DNA from: DATKFM01 sp963810485
GTDB lineage: Bacteria; Pseudomonadota; Alphaproteobacteria; Dongiales; Dongiaceae
NCBI GenBank assembly: GCA_963810485.1
Contig: CAWENQ010000004.1
Span: 806,001-870,000, forward strand
Reading direction: 5' to 3'
DNA: 64,000 nucleotides
The notes under the pieces were generated by a model that was given only the letters and a program-made list of their open reading frames with translations, did not search any database and had not been told where the DNA came from. The first letter of the stretch is position 1; every line of letters starts with the position of its first letter. The position numbers were made by a program, and so were the translations under genes. Shown here piece by piece: positions 54,317 to 64,000 of the stretch.

Positions 54317-54580
54317 TTAGTGCTTCCGGGCCTGCACCAGATTGGCGTAGATGGTGGTCTCGCCGAGAGCGCGGCAGGCTTCGAGGCGATGCAGGCCGCT
54401 GACCAGCACGAAGCGCTCCTTGTCCGCACGGACGAGGATCGGCTCCTGCTGGCCGTTCTCGGCGATGCTCATGGCGAGTTCCTCCACCTTCTTGGGATCG
54501 ACCGGCTTGCGCAGCGCGGCCGGCACATAGATCTGCGCGATCTTGATCGCCGTCGCTTTCATCAGCAGCTGGTCACGCAT
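54317..54580 (-). CDS. Small ParB/Srx-fold protein
   Basis: An 87-residue protein consisting only of a ParB N-terminal (ParBc / sulfiredoxin-like) domain. It has KVEELAMSIAENGQQEPILVR, then the nucleotide-binding region VLVSGLHRLEACRALGETTIYA. The GLHRLEA box is the equivalent of the GEHRW box of ParB. It lacks the helix-turn-helix of true ParB, so chromosome partitioning is unlikely; ParB-fold CTPases and nucleases of unknown role are an alternative. It starts 42 bases after the enamidase gene on the same strand and is probably co-transcribed with it. Confidence 0.75.
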   Translation of the reverse strand: MRDQLLMKATAIKIAQIYVPAALRKPVDPKKVEELAMSIAENGQQEPILVRADKERFVLVSGLHRLEACRALGETTIYANLVQARKH

Positions 54581-54622
54581 CCGATTTCCCTCGCGATATA
54601 GCGCAACTATGAACGTTCAATA

Positions 54623-55822
54623 TCATGTGCCCACCACCTCCGGCACCTTGGTCGCCGGCGGGGTGTTGCGGCTGCGCTGGGTTCGGACGATGCCGTCGAT
54701 GATGGTCATGCCGACGCCCGGGATGTCGCCCATGCCGACGCTTTCCAGAATGTCCCTGCCGGCGGTGTGCTGGGCCCTGTCCATGATGACGAAATCGGCG
54801 ACGCGGCCCACCTCGATCAGGCCGCAATCGAGCTTCCGCTGGCGGGCGGTGTTGCCGGTGGCGAAGCAGAAGGCGATCTCCGCCGGCACATCGCCAAGCG
54901 CGCTCAGCATGGCGATCATGCGCAGGATGCCCAAGGGCTGCACACCCGATCCCGCCGGCGAATCCGTGCCGAGGATGACGCGGTCGAGCTGCTTGATCTC
55001 ATCGGCGGTGCGCAGCGCATAAAGCGCCGCCGCCTCGTTGCCGTTATGGACGATCTCGATGGCGCGGCCACATTGCTCGCAGAGGCAGCGGATCTGGTCC
55101 AGCGGCAGCGCGGTGTGGCCGCCATTGATATGGCCGATCACGTCGGCGTCCGCTTCCAGAACCACATCCTTGTCGATCAGGCCCGAGCCGGGGATGGAGG
55201 GCCCGCCGGTATGGATCGTGCTCTGGATGCCGTATTTGCGCGCCCAGGCCACCATCCGCTTGGCTTCGTCTCCCGCCTTGACGCTGCCGAGGCCTACTTC
55301 TCCGAGCAGCTTCACGCCGGCCGCGGCCATTTCCTTGAAGTCCTCCTCCACCATGCCCTTCTCGATCACTGGTGCACCCGCATGCACCTTGACGCCGCCG
55401 GGCCGGAAACCGTCGAAGGCGCGCTGGGCGGTGATGGCCAGCGCCTTGACGCCGACTACATCCTTGGGTCGGCCGGGCAGATGCACCTCGCCGGCGGAGA
55501 TCATGGTGGTGACGCCGCCATGGAGGAAGCTGTCGATCCAGTTGAGTTGCTGCTGCCGCGGCGTCCAGTCGCCGAAGACGGGATGCACATGGCTGTCGAT
55601 CAGGCCGGGGGCCACGGCGGTGCCGTTGGCGTCAACAATGGTGGCGGCGCCCGATTGGTCCAGATCCTTGGCCTTGCCGACCGCCGCGATCTTGCCGCCG
55701 ACGGCGACGATGGTGTCGGCATCCAGGATCGGCCGGTTCAGATCGCCGCTCAGCAGCAGACCGATATTGCGGATTACCAGCTTCGCCGCGCCGCCGGGTT
55801 TCTTGGCTTCTTCGGTTGCCAT
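54623..55822 (-). CDS. ena: Enamidase (1,4,5,6-tetrahydro-6-oxonicotinate amidohydrolase)
   Basis: A 399-residue amidohydrolase very similar along its length to Eubacterium barkeri enamidase, which opens the ring of 1,4,5,6-tetrahydro-6-oxonicotinate to 2-formylglutarate. Metal-binding motifs are LIDSHVHPVFGD, GEVGLGSVKAG with the bridging glutamate, HTGGPSIPGSG, GHINGG and GTDSPAGSGVQPLGILR. The family-specific segments GGVTTMISAGEVHLPGRPKD and GVKVHAGAPVIEKGM and the C-terminal RSRNTPPA are shared with the E. barkeri enzyme. It lies 2 kb from the end of the nicotinate operon in the opposite direction. Confidence 0.92.
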   Translation of the reverse strand: MATEEAKKPGGAAKLVIRNIGLLLSGDLNRPILDADTIVAVGGKIAAVGKAKDLDQSGAATIVDANGTAVAPGLIDSHVHPVFGDWTPRQQQLNWIDSFLHGGVTTMISAGEVHLPGRPKDVVGVKALAITAQRAFDGFRPGGVKVHAGAPVIEKGMVEEDFKEMAAAGVKLLGEVGLGSVKAGDEAKRMVAWARKYGIQSTIHTGGPSIPGSGLIDKDVVLEADADVIGHINGGHTALPLDQIRCLCEQCGRAIEIVHNGNEAAALYALRTADEIKQLDRVILGTDSPAGSGVQPLGILRMIAMLSALGDVPAEIAFCFATGNTARQRKLDCGLIEVGRVADFVIMDRAQHTAGRDILESVGMGDIPGVGMTIIDGIVRTQRSRNTPPATKVPEVVGT

Positions 55823-55956
55823 GTCGCCTGTTCCCTTTGTTGATTGGAGGGGACGTTAGTCCAGCCCCCGGTCCCTGCCAAGCTGCGGGGGTTTCTGAGA
55901 ATTTGGGCGCAAGAAACGGAGTGTGGCCGTTCGCGGGCGCGCGTACTATCCGAGAC

Positions 55957-55967
55957 TTGGTAACCAA
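55957..55967. promoter_or_regulatory. Small palindrome upstream of the DUF3617-like gene
   Basis: TTGGTAACCAA is a perfect 11-base inverted repeat, 18 bases before the next start and 135 bases before the enamidase start on the other strand. It does not match the ATTTGCAT motif of the nicotinate operon. A binding site is possible; no further support. Confidence 0.3.
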
Positions 55968-55984
55968 ATCTGAGGGATGCGAAC

Positions 55985-56446
55985 ATGACGCTCCATCGGG
56001 CGGCCTGGTGTGCGTTGTTCATCTGCATTTTGGCGAGCCTTGCAACGCCGGTGGCTCTTCCAGCGCGGGCGGCGGATGTTCCTGCGACGCGGCTCTATGC
56101 GATCATCACCGAGATCGGCATGCCCCATCTGGAAGAGAACCTCCGCTACGCCACCACGCGGGAGGAGAAATGCCTGTCGGAGGACGAGCTCTTCGTCCGC
56201 TTCCCGGTCCTGCATCACGTGGCGCTCCGGGATTGCAAGCTCGATCCGGAGAGCCGCGCGGTACAGCAAGCTTCATTCCGGCTGGATTGTAGCGGCGGCC
56301 ATGGAACGACCGGCGGCGCCGTCTGGCGTCTGGGCGAGCATCAACTGCGCGGGCGGCTGGATGTGAAGCTGGGCGGCAAGAACATGACTTTCTATCAGAC
56401 CGTCACCGCCTTGCCCTTGGGCGCCTGCATGGTGGATGGCGAATGA
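55985..56446 (+). CDS. Exported DUF3617-like protein
   Basis: A 153-residue protein with a signal peptide (hydrophobic CALFICILASLATPVALPARA, cleavage near residue 30). The mature part contains four cysteines (REEKCLS, RDCKLD, RLDCSGG, LGACMVDG) and RGRLDVKLGGKNMTFYQTVTA, a pattern like DUF3617 proteins. The role is unknown; probably periplasmic. The stop overlaps the oxygenase start (ATGA). Confidence 0.65.
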   Translation: MTLHRAAWCALFICILASLATPVALPARAADVPATRLYAIITEIGMPHLEENLRYATTREEKCLSEDELFVRFPVLHHVALRDCKLDPESRAVQQASFRLDCSGGHGTTGGAVWRLGEHQLRGRLDVKLGGKNMTFYQTVTALPLGACMVDGE

Positions 56447-57201
56447 GCGCGCGCCTGGCAACGGCACGGCGTTCGCCGGGCGAAGCGCCAACAGTGGCAA
56501 TGCCGGATCGCGTAGGAGCATTCGATTGGCAGCGGGTATCGGCCGATCTCGACTCCCAGGGCTGCGCCGTAATCGAGGGGCTGTTACCGCCCGAGACTTG
56601 CCGCGCGCTGGCAACGCTCTACGACGACGAGCGCCGCTTCCGCAGCCGCATCGTCATGGCGCGCCATGGCTTCGGCCGCGGCGAGTACAAATATTTCAGC
56701 TACCCGCTGCCGCCTGATGTCGCGGCACTGCGCGCGGCGTTCTATCCAAAGCTCGCGCCAATCGCCAACCGCTGGCACCAGGCGATGAAGATCGCGGCGC
56801 GCTTTCCCGATACGCATGAAACCTTCCTCAAGCGCTGCCACGCCGCGGGGCAGACGCGGCCGACGCCGCTGCTGCTGCGCTATGGACCCGGCGACTACAA
56901 TTGCCTGCACCAGGATCTCTATGGCGAGCATGTGTTTCCGCTGCAACTCGCGATCCTGCTGTTGCGGCCGGAGGAGGACTTTACCGGTGGCGAGTTCGTC
57001 CTTACCGAGCAGCGGCCGCGCATGCAGTCGCGCGCCGAGGTGGTGCCGCTGCGTCAGGGTGACGGCGTGATCTTCGCCGTGCATCAGCGGCCGGTGCAGG
57101 GCAGCCGCGGCATCTACCGCGTGAACATGCGCCACGGCATCAGCCGCCTGCGCAGCGGCCAACGCCACACGCTCGGCATCATTTTCCACGACGCGGCGTG
57201 A
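56443..57201 (+). CDS. 2OG-Fe(II) oxygenase
   Basis: A 252-residue 2-oxoglutarate/Fe(II) dioxygenase of the Oxygenase-NA type. The facial triad starts with HxD in YNCLHQDLYGEHVFP; the distal His and the Arg for 2OG lie in the C-terminal segment VNMRHGISRLRSGQRHTLGI. PLLLRYGPGDY and EEDFTGGEFVLTEQRPRMQSRAEV are conserved strands of the jelly-roll fold. The substrate is unknown; a protein or amino-acid hydroxylase is likely. It is co-translated with the exported protein before it. Confidence 0.85.
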   Translation: MSARLATARRSPGEAPTVAMPDRVGAFDWQRVSADLDSQGCAVIEGLLPPETCRALATLYDDERRFRSRIVMARHGFGRGEYKYFSYPLPPDVAALRAAFYPKLAPIANRWHQAMKIAARFPDTHETFLKRCHAAGQTRPTPLLLRYGPGDYNCLHQDLYGEHVFPLQLAILLLRPEEDFTGGEFVLTEQRPRMQSRAEVVPLRQGDGVIFAVHQRPVQGSRGIYRVNMRHGISRLRSGQRHTLGIIFHDAA

Positions 57202-57215
57202 CCGAGAAAGTTTGG

Positions 57216-57302
57216 TGCGGCCGGCAGGACTTGAACCTGCAGGTGCGCGGTGTGCGCTACAGTTTCTGAGACTGTCGTGTTTGCCAATCACACCACGGCC
57301 GC
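57216..57302 (-). tRNA. tRNA-Leu (CAG)
   Basis: An 87-nt cloverleaf on the minus strand. The acceptor pairs GCGGCCG with CGGCCGC followed by A73. The anticodon stem ACAGT/ACTGT encloses CTCAGAA with anticodon CAG. A long variable arm and GGTTCAAGTCC T loop are present, as expected for leucine. No encoded CCA. Confidence 0.93.
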
Positions 57303-57409
57303 AATGATTGACGGTGTCGGAGAAATCCACGCCCCCGCCGGCCCGGGGCGCTCTGCGAGGGGGGCGCGAGCGGCATAAACCCGGACCGGCGTGAACTTCT
57401 GAAACAAGC

Positions 57410-57486
57410 TGGTGTGACGGACGGGAGTCGAACCCGCGGCCTCCGGAGCCACATTCCGGCGCTCTGGCCAGCTGAGCTACCGTCAC
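57410..57486 (-). tRNA. tRNA-His (GTG)
   Basis: A minus-strand tRNA with acceptor GTGACGG/CCGTCAC, anticodon stem CCGGA/TCCGG around ATGTGGC (anticodon GTG), T arm GCGGGTTCGACTCCCGT and encoded CCA. The discriminator is A73, not the C73 of most bacteria, as seen in alphaproteobacteria that lack the G-1 identity element. Confidence 0.95.
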
Positions 57487-57496
57487 CACAGAACCT

Positions 57497-57585
57497 TGGT
57501 GCATGGAGTTGGAGTCGAACCGACAGAGCTCGGAGAGAGCGGCGCGTTTACAGCGCGCTGGATTCACCGGTATCCCTGCCCATGC
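57497..57585 (-). tRNA. tRNA-Tyr (GTA), irregular
   Basis: An 89-nt minus-strand tRNA with acceptor GCATGGG/TCCATGC, A73 and encoded CCA. The anticodon stem GCGCG/CGCGC encloses CTGTAAA (anticodon GTA), and a class II variable arm (GCTC/GAGC) fits bacterial tyrosine tRNA. Irregular features: position 8 is C rather than U, the D stem is weak and the T stem has a C-A mismatch. It may be a divergent or degraded gene. Confidence 0.75.
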
Positions 57586-57643
57586 GAAATCTGGTCAATC
57601 GCTTCATCATCGCTCGCTCGCTGCCTTGTCCACGCAAGGCAAT

Positions 57644-57676
57644 AAAAAAACCGCCGCGGAGTTCTCCGGGCGGTTT
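57644..57676 (-). terminator. Rho-independent terminator before the tRNA cluster
   Basis: Minus strand: AAACCGCC/GGCGGTTT stem followed by a run of seven T. It ends leftward transcription of the two small genes at 57.9-58.3 kb before the tRNA cluster. Confidence 0.88.
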
Positions 57677-57881
57677 GCCTGATCGGCTATGGCCGAATGC
57701 TTAACGCATCGGCAAGCCATCCGCACCGCCCGCATAGACATAGAGATGCCCGCTCCGCAGATCTTGTGGATCGCGGCTCAGCAGTTGCATGGCTATGGTC
57801 TTCACGTTCGACATGGGGGCGAGCTTCTACGCTTCCGTGCGAATGGAGTCAATATGCATCGCGCGGCATTTGCCGAGGCGA

Positions 57882-58106
57882 CTACTGCGGCGAGCGCGTG
57901 ATCGATTTGATCGGGGCGCGCGGATTGCCGGACATGGCGCCGATCTTGCGGTCCTGCTCCTCGATAAAGGCGCGCGCGGGTTCGTCGCCGTCGAGCCCGC
58001 CCAGGTTGGCGGCCGGCACTTTGCGATTGGAGGTGCGGACGCCGTCCTCATAGACGACGTCGAACAGGACAACTCCCTTGTCGACGGGAGGCTTTTTACG
58101 GGCCAT
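57882..58106 (-). CDS. Small conserved-looking protein of unknown function
   Basis: A 74-residue protein beginning MARKKPPVDKGVVLFDVVYEDG and including VPAANLGGLDGDEPARAFIEEQD. It is soluble, mixed charge, with no known domain. It follows the small lysine-rich gene at 58121 by 14 bases on the same strand, and a terminator lies 200 bases downstream. The two probably form an operon. GGAGCAG is at a suitable distance before ATG 58106. Confidence 0.65.
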   Translation of the reverse strand: MARKKPPVDKGVVLFDVVYEDGVRTSNRKVPAANLGGLDGDEPARAFIEEQDRKIGAMSGNPRAPIKSITRSPQ

Positions 58107-58120
58107 CGGATCTGCTCCAG

Positions 58121-58294
58121 CTATCGCAATTCTTCGACCGGGTCGACAGCATCGCCGGCGGCCGGAGTGCCTTCGCGCTCGGCCTTGCGCTTTGCCGCCG
58201 CTTCGTCGCGCCGCTGCTGCTTCTCCGCCTTGCGCAGATCCTTGAGGCGGTCGCGCTCGCGGCGTTCCTGGTTGTAATTGGGCTTGAAGGCCAT
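58121..58294 (-). CDS. Very small highly charged protein
   Basis: A 57-residue protein starting MAFKPNYNQERRERDRLKDLRKAEKQ and ending DPVEELR. It is almost entirely helical and rich in Arg, Lys and Glu. Proteins with the same start MAFKPNY are widespread as small unannotated genes in alphaproteobacteria, to my knowledge. It lies just upstream of the 74-residue gene. It is too short for most automatic length limits. Confidence 0.65.
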   Translation of the reverse strand: MAFKPNYNQERRERDRLKDLRKAEKQQRRDEAAAKRKAEREGTPAAGDAVDPVEELR

Positions 58295-58349
58295 GGCGGC
58301 TCCTTATGCGAAAGAGAGGCGGGCCGCGCCAAGCCGAGCGCAGGCCAGT

Positions 58350-58390
58350 GTGAAAAAAGAAGAGAGGCACCGGATCGTCATCCGGTGCCT
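58350..58390 (-). terminator. Rho-independent terminator after the cold-shock gene
   Basis: Minus strand: 11-bp stem AGGCACCGGAT/ATCCGGTGCCT with a 4-base loop, then CTCTTCTTTTTT. It lies 34 bases after the csp stop. Confidence 0.9.
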
Positions 58391-58423
58391 CCCTTTAGCG
58401 TCCAAAAGCGAAATTGTCGACGG

Positions 58424-58633
58424 TTAGACCGCCTTCAGATTTTCCGCCGAGGTCTTGCCGCGCTTGGGATCGCGCTGCTCCTCGTAGGAAACCTTCTGAC
58501 CTTCGGCCAGGTTTCCCATGCCGGCGCGCTCGACAGCGGAAATGTGCACGAACACATCCGCGCCGCCGTTGTCCGGCTTAATGAAACCATAACCCTTGGT
58601 GCTGTTGAACCATTTGACGGTGCCGATTGGCAT
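58424..58633 (-). CDS. Cold-shock domain protein (CspA family)
   Basis: A 69-residue nucleic-acid chaperone of the CspA family. The single OB-fold carries both RNA-binding motifs, KGYGFI (RNP1) and VFVHIS (RNP2), and begins MPIGTVKWFNSTKGYG. Length is standard. ATG 58633 is chosen over the in-frame upstream start because it is the canonical N-terminus. The 284-base gap before it probably holds a long 5' UTR typical of cold-shock genes. It has its own terminator. Confidence 0.95.
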   Translation of the reverse strand: MPIGTVKWFNSTKGYGFIKPDNGGADVFVHISAVERAGMGNLAEGQKVSYEEQRDPKRGKTSAENLKAV

Positions 58634-58863
58634 TTCAGTTCTCCGAGTAAGCGGGGTGGCGCCGCATCCCATATGCGACGCATCAGACTGTGGATTGGAA
58701 CGGCAACGATCTAACAGCCCCGAAGGTCGGCAGGTCGGCGGTCCGAAACAGAATGATGCCCGAGTATCCCAATTCTACCCGCTTGAAGGCAAGAGCGAAG
58801 AATCACCCCCCATACCCTACGTCCGGCAGGTGGTATAACGGCCCCTAAACCCGGCCAGCGACA

Positions 58864-58901
58864 GGAAAAAAGGCCGCAATTCCTTATATTTGCGGCCTTT
58901 G
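58864..58901 (-). terminator. Rho-independent terminator after clpB
   Basis: Minus strand: AAAGGCCGCAA/TTGCGGCCTTT stem with a short AT-rich loop, ending in six T. It lies 17 bases after the clpB stop. Confidence 0.9.
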
Positions 58902-58917
58902 CCCGGGGGCGAGGCGG

Positions 58918-61512
<2,595 letters not shown>

Positions 61513-61707
61513 CTCTTCCGCCCTCTGTCCCCGCGCCCCATCAGGCACGCCGGGACGATGCAATGGAGTCGTCGTCCTGGGCTGGATATGGGGCGGCTCA
61601 GCCGCGGCGCAAGAGCGGCGGGCTGGCGCAGGCCGAAATTGAAATCGTCAGAAAGCTCTTAAGATCGAGCGGGTTAACTGCAGGCCGGCAAAAATGCCTG
61701 AGGACGG

Positions 61708-62148
61708 TCAGTTCTGGGTATTGTCGTCGGTATCCGGCTGGTCGCCCATGCCGGGCGGCACCGAGGAACCGTTGGGCTTGCGCACGGAAACTTCGGCCTC
61801 CTGAGGCGGCTGCTGCTCGCCACCATCAGACGCTTGGCCGTCGCCTTCTTGCCCGTCATTGCCGGGACCGTTCGGCCGCATCCGGCCGTTGGCGCCCTGC
61901 TGCTCGCCATTGGCGTTGACGATGCGGAAGTAGTGCTCGGCATGCTGGTAGAAGTTCTCGGCGGCGATGCGGTCGCCGGCGGCCGTGGCATCGCGGGCCA
62001 TGGCCAGGTATTTCTCGAGGACCTGATAGGCGTTGCCGCGGATGCGCACATCCGGCCCATTGGAATCGAAGGTCTGTTGACGCGGATTCTGGTGTTGGCG
62101 TCGCTGGCCACGGCCGCGCGAACGCCTGTTGTTCTGACCTTGTCTCAT
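61708..62148 (-). CDS. DUF4167 domain protein
   Basis: A 146-residue protein with a basic N-terminal tail (MRQGQNNRRSRGRGQRRQHQNPRQQ), then the DUF4167 core GPDVRIRGNAYQVLEKYLAMARDA and DRIAAENFYQHAEHYFRIV, followed by an acidic/Gln-rich disordered tail. The Arg/Gln-rich start suggests RNA binding. This gene commonly follows prmC in alphaproteobacteria, as here. The role is unknown. Confidence 0.9.
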   Translation of the reverse strand: MRQGQNNRRSRGRGQRRQHQNPRQQTFDSNGPDVRIRGNAYQVLEKYLAMARDATAAGDRIAAENFYQHAEHYFRIVNANGEQQGANGRMRPNGPGNDGQEGDGQASDGGEQQPPQEAEVSVRKPNGSSVPPGMGDQPDTDDNTQN

Positions 62149-62382
62149 ATCACCTTCACTCGTGCTGGCCGGCTCTTGCCCCTATTACCGCAATCAGCGC
62201 CGCCATCTTTGGGAGGCGGCACAAGCCGCTGCTGATCCGGATCGACGAATGGGGAACGAAAAGGCGCCTTCACGGCGCTCGACCCCTACGGGTTCGTTCT
62301 TTAACGCCGTCACCCTACGCGGCAGGTCAGGGCTTGCCAAATGTTTTTTTGATACCGTCCAAAGCTATGTAAATCGCTGTTA

Positions 62383-63216
62383 TTACTTATCATTCCGGAA
62401 AATTACGCAACGTTTACGGTCGCCCAGATCGGCCCTGACGCCGGCCAGCTCGAGCCCGGCAGCGGCCAGAATCGCCGCGGCACTGTCAGCCTGTCCCTGC
62501 CCGACCTCCAGCAGCGCCAGCCCGCCCGGTGCCAGCCGCGCTGCAATCTGCGGCGCCATTTGCCGGTAGCAATCCAGGCCGTCAACGCCGCCATCGAGAG
62601 CGATCCGCGGTTCATGCCGCGACACTTCCGGCATCAGCCTGGGAATTTCATCCCCGGGAATGTAGGGCGGATTGCTGACGATGAGATCGAAGCTGCCGCT
62701 CAATCCCCCGGCCCAGTCGCCGAGGGCGAATTGCGCGCGATCGGCCAGGCCGAGCGCCGAAGCATTGCGTTCCGCGACGGCGAGCGCCTCCGGACTCCTG
62801 TCGACGCCCAGGCCGCGCGCCGCCGACAGTTCGTGCAGCAGCGCCAGCAACAGGCAACCGCTGCCGGTGCCGAGATCCAGCAGCCGCAGCGTCGCTCCGC
62901 GGTCGGGCAGCAGGTCAAGCGCTGCCTGCACCAGCGTCTCCGAGTCCGGCCGCGGCGTCAGCGTCGCGGAAGTCACGTAGAACGGCAGGCTCCAGAATTC
63001 CCATTGGCCGAGGATCTGCGACACCGGTTCGCTGTTGCGGCGGCGCTCGATGAACGCCTGCAGTTCGGCGATCGCGGACGGCTGCAACGGCTGGCCATCG
63101 ACGGCTGTCGATCCCGTGCAATGGTCCAGCAACAGCCGCGCCTCGCGCCGCGCGTCCTCGATGCCCATGTCCCGCAATGCGCCCGACGCCCAATCCAGCG
63201 CAGCGCGGCGGTCCAT
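62383..63216 (-). CDS. prmC: Release factor glutamine N5-methyltransferase
   Basis: A 277-residue methyltransferase that modifies the GGQ glutamine of release factors RF1 and RF2. SAM motif I is LLDLGTGSGCLLLALL, and the catalytic NPPY motif is in LIVSNPPYIPGDEI. The N-terminal helical domain has ARREARLLLDHC and QILGQWEFWSLPFYV. The start ATG 63216 is one base after the prfA stop (TGACATG), so the two are translationally linked and functionally paired. A longer in-frame start at 63252 lies inside prfA and is less likely. Confidence 0.95.
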   Translation of the reverse strand: MDRRAALDWASGALRDMGIEDARREARLLLDHCTGSTAVDGQPLQPSAIAELQAFIERRRNSEPVSQILGQWEFWSLPFYVTSATLTPRPDSETLVQAALDLLPDRGATLRLLDLGTGSGCLLLALLHELSAARGLGVDRSPEALAVAERNASALGLADRAQFALGDWAGGLSGSFDLIVSNPPYIPGDEIPRLMPEVSRHEPRIALDGGVDGLDCYRQMAPQIAARLAPGGLALLEVGQGQADSAAAILAAAGLELAGVRADLGDRKRCVIFRNDK

Positions 63217-63217
63217 G

Positions 63218-64000
63218 TCACTCGATTTCGGCAAGGCGCTCGGCCTGGTCATGCGCGATTAGGGGATCGATCAACTCGTCCAGCTCGCCGGCGAGAATGC
63301 GGTCGATCTTGTAGAGCGACAGCTCGATGCGGTGATCGGTGACGCGGTTCTGCGGGAAGTTGAAGGTACGCACTTTCTCCGAGCGGTCGCCAGATCCCAC
63401 TTGGCTCTTGCGCGCCGCCGCGCGCTCGGCCGCCAGCGCCGCCCGCTGCGCCTCGTAGAGCCTGGCGCGCAGCACCTTCATCGCCTTTGCCTTGTTCTTG
63501 TGCTGGGATTTCTCGTCCTGCTGCTGCACCACGACGCCGGTCGGGATGTGGGTGATGCGCACGGCGCTGTCCGTGGTGTTCACCGACTGGCCGCCGGGAC
63601 CGCCGGCGCGGAACACGTCGATGCGCAGGTCCTTGTCCTCGATCTTGATATCAACCTCTTCCGCTTCCGGCAGCACCGCCACGGTGACCGCGGAGGTATG
63701 AACCCGGCCGCCGCCCTCGGTCGCCGGCACGCGCTGCACCCGGTGCGCGCCGAACTCGAACTTCAGCCGCGCGAACACGCCGCGGCCGTTGATTTCCGCC
63801 GTGGCCTTCGAATAGCCGCCGAGACCGGTTTCGCTGACATCCATCTGCTCGAACTTCCAGCGCTTGAGCAGGGCGTAGTTGCGGTACATGTCGAAGAGTT
63901 CGCGGGCGAACAGCGCCGCCTCATCGCCGCCGACGCCGGCGCGCACTTCCAGGATGACGTTGCGGTCGTCGGCCTCGTCCTTCGGGACCAGCAAGGACCC
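63218..64000 (-). CDS. prfA: Peptide chain release factor 1, 5' end outside window
   Basis: The C-terminal 260 residues of RF1, which ends translation at UAA and UAG. The catalytic loop is intact in RAGGPGGQSVNTTDSAVRI, with HIPTGVVVQQQDEKSQHKNKAKAM after it. Earlier, the codon-recognition domain includes HRVQRVPATEGGGRVHTSAVTVAVLPE. The start of the gene is beyond base 64000. It is the first gene of a prfA-prmC operon. Confidence 0.96.
   Translation of the reverse strand, partial: GSLLVPKDEADDRNVILEVRAGVGGDEAALFARELFDMYRNYALLKRWKFEQMDVSETGLGGYSKATAEINGRGVFARLKFEFGAHRVQRVPATEGGGRVHTSAVTVAVLPEAEEVDIKIEDKDLRIDVFRAGGPGGQSVNTTDSAVRITHIPTGVVVQQQDEKSQHKNKAKAMKVLRARLYEAQRAALAAERAAARKSQVGSGDRSEKVRTFNFPQNRVTDHRIELSLYKIDRILAGELDELIDPLIAHDQAERLAEIE

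Noticed and set aside
57689..57901. Small plus-strand frames between the tRNA cluster and the small genes
   Set aside because: They overlap the 3' end of a better-supported minus-strand gene and show no conserved pattern.

Overview
The window is GC-rich, densely coded DNA from an alphaproteobacterium, most likely Rhodospirillales in the broad sense. Signs of this are the divergent phaR / PHA-synthase locus, the prfA-prmC-DUF4167-clpB neighbourhood, a tRNA-His with discriminator A73 (an alphaproteobacterial trait), Tat-dependent periplasmic proteins and many small hairpin repeats between operons. I worked only from the sequence, so all family assignments rest on motif and protein-family recognition.

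Layout. 1-3.5 kb: a PHA synthase-like gene (cut by the window edge) overlapping a small PhaE-like gene, divergent phaR, then two paralogous membrane proteins. 3.5-9.7 kb (minus): a complete MoxR/DUF58 operon (DUF4129, DUF4350, MoxR ATPase, DUF58, SpoIIM-like, RDD). 9.8-11.5 kb: a PAS-GGDEF-EAL protein. 12-16.3 kb: acyl-CoA synthetase, ketopantoate reductase family protein, trans-aconitate methyltransferase and a ROK kinase. 16.5-19.8 kb: a hisG-H-A-F-I operon of enterobacterial type. 20-31.8 kb: mixed catabolic genes, including a kinase / PLP-enzyme / alcohol dehydrogenase operon (23.8-27.2 kb), a PhoX-type phosphatase and a GlcD-type dehydrogenase. 32-33.6 kb: an altronate dehydratase-family gene. 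33.9-38.4 kb: a three-subunit molybdenum hydroxylase with a MoaD-like protein and nicotinamidase. 38.4-43.2 kb (minus): a Liv-type ABC transporter. 43.3-55.8 kb: a nicotinate-degradation locus. 55.9-64 kb: a DUF3617-like protein, a 2OG-Fe(II) oxygenase, three tRNA genes, two small proteins, a cold-shock protein, clpB, a DUF4167 protein, prmC and the 3' part of prfA.

The most coherent system is the nicotinate locus. A flavin subunit and a fused FeS-molybdenum subunit (candidate nicotinate dehydrogenase) are followed, with stop/start overlaps, by 6-hydroxynicotinate reductase, a UPF0280 protein and two paralogous DUF1185 proteins; a MarR regulator overlaps the end of the second. A clear homologue of Eubacterium barkeri enamidase lies 2 kb further on. 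The gene set predicts the reductive route nicotinate -> 6-hydroxynicotinate -> 1,4,5,6-tetrahydro-6-oxonicotinate -> 2-formylglutarate. The ABC transporter and nicotinamidase nearby would supply substrate. A perfect 24-bp palindrome overlaps the candidate -10 box of the transporter promoter, and a degenerate copy overlaps the candidate -10 box of the dehydrogenase promoter; this suggests that one regulator, probably the MarR protein, controls both.

Sequence quality. Many genes carry single-base breaks that restore a perfect family match when bridged (about 6.64, 23.37, 24.43, 26.01, 28.80, 31.74, 32.36, 33.12, 35.34, 43.98 and 45.49 kb). Roughly twenty more are crowded into the transporter genes at 38.5-42.5 kb. 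Motifs on both sides are intact, so I read most as sequencing or assembly indels, but real decay of the transporter cannot be excluded.
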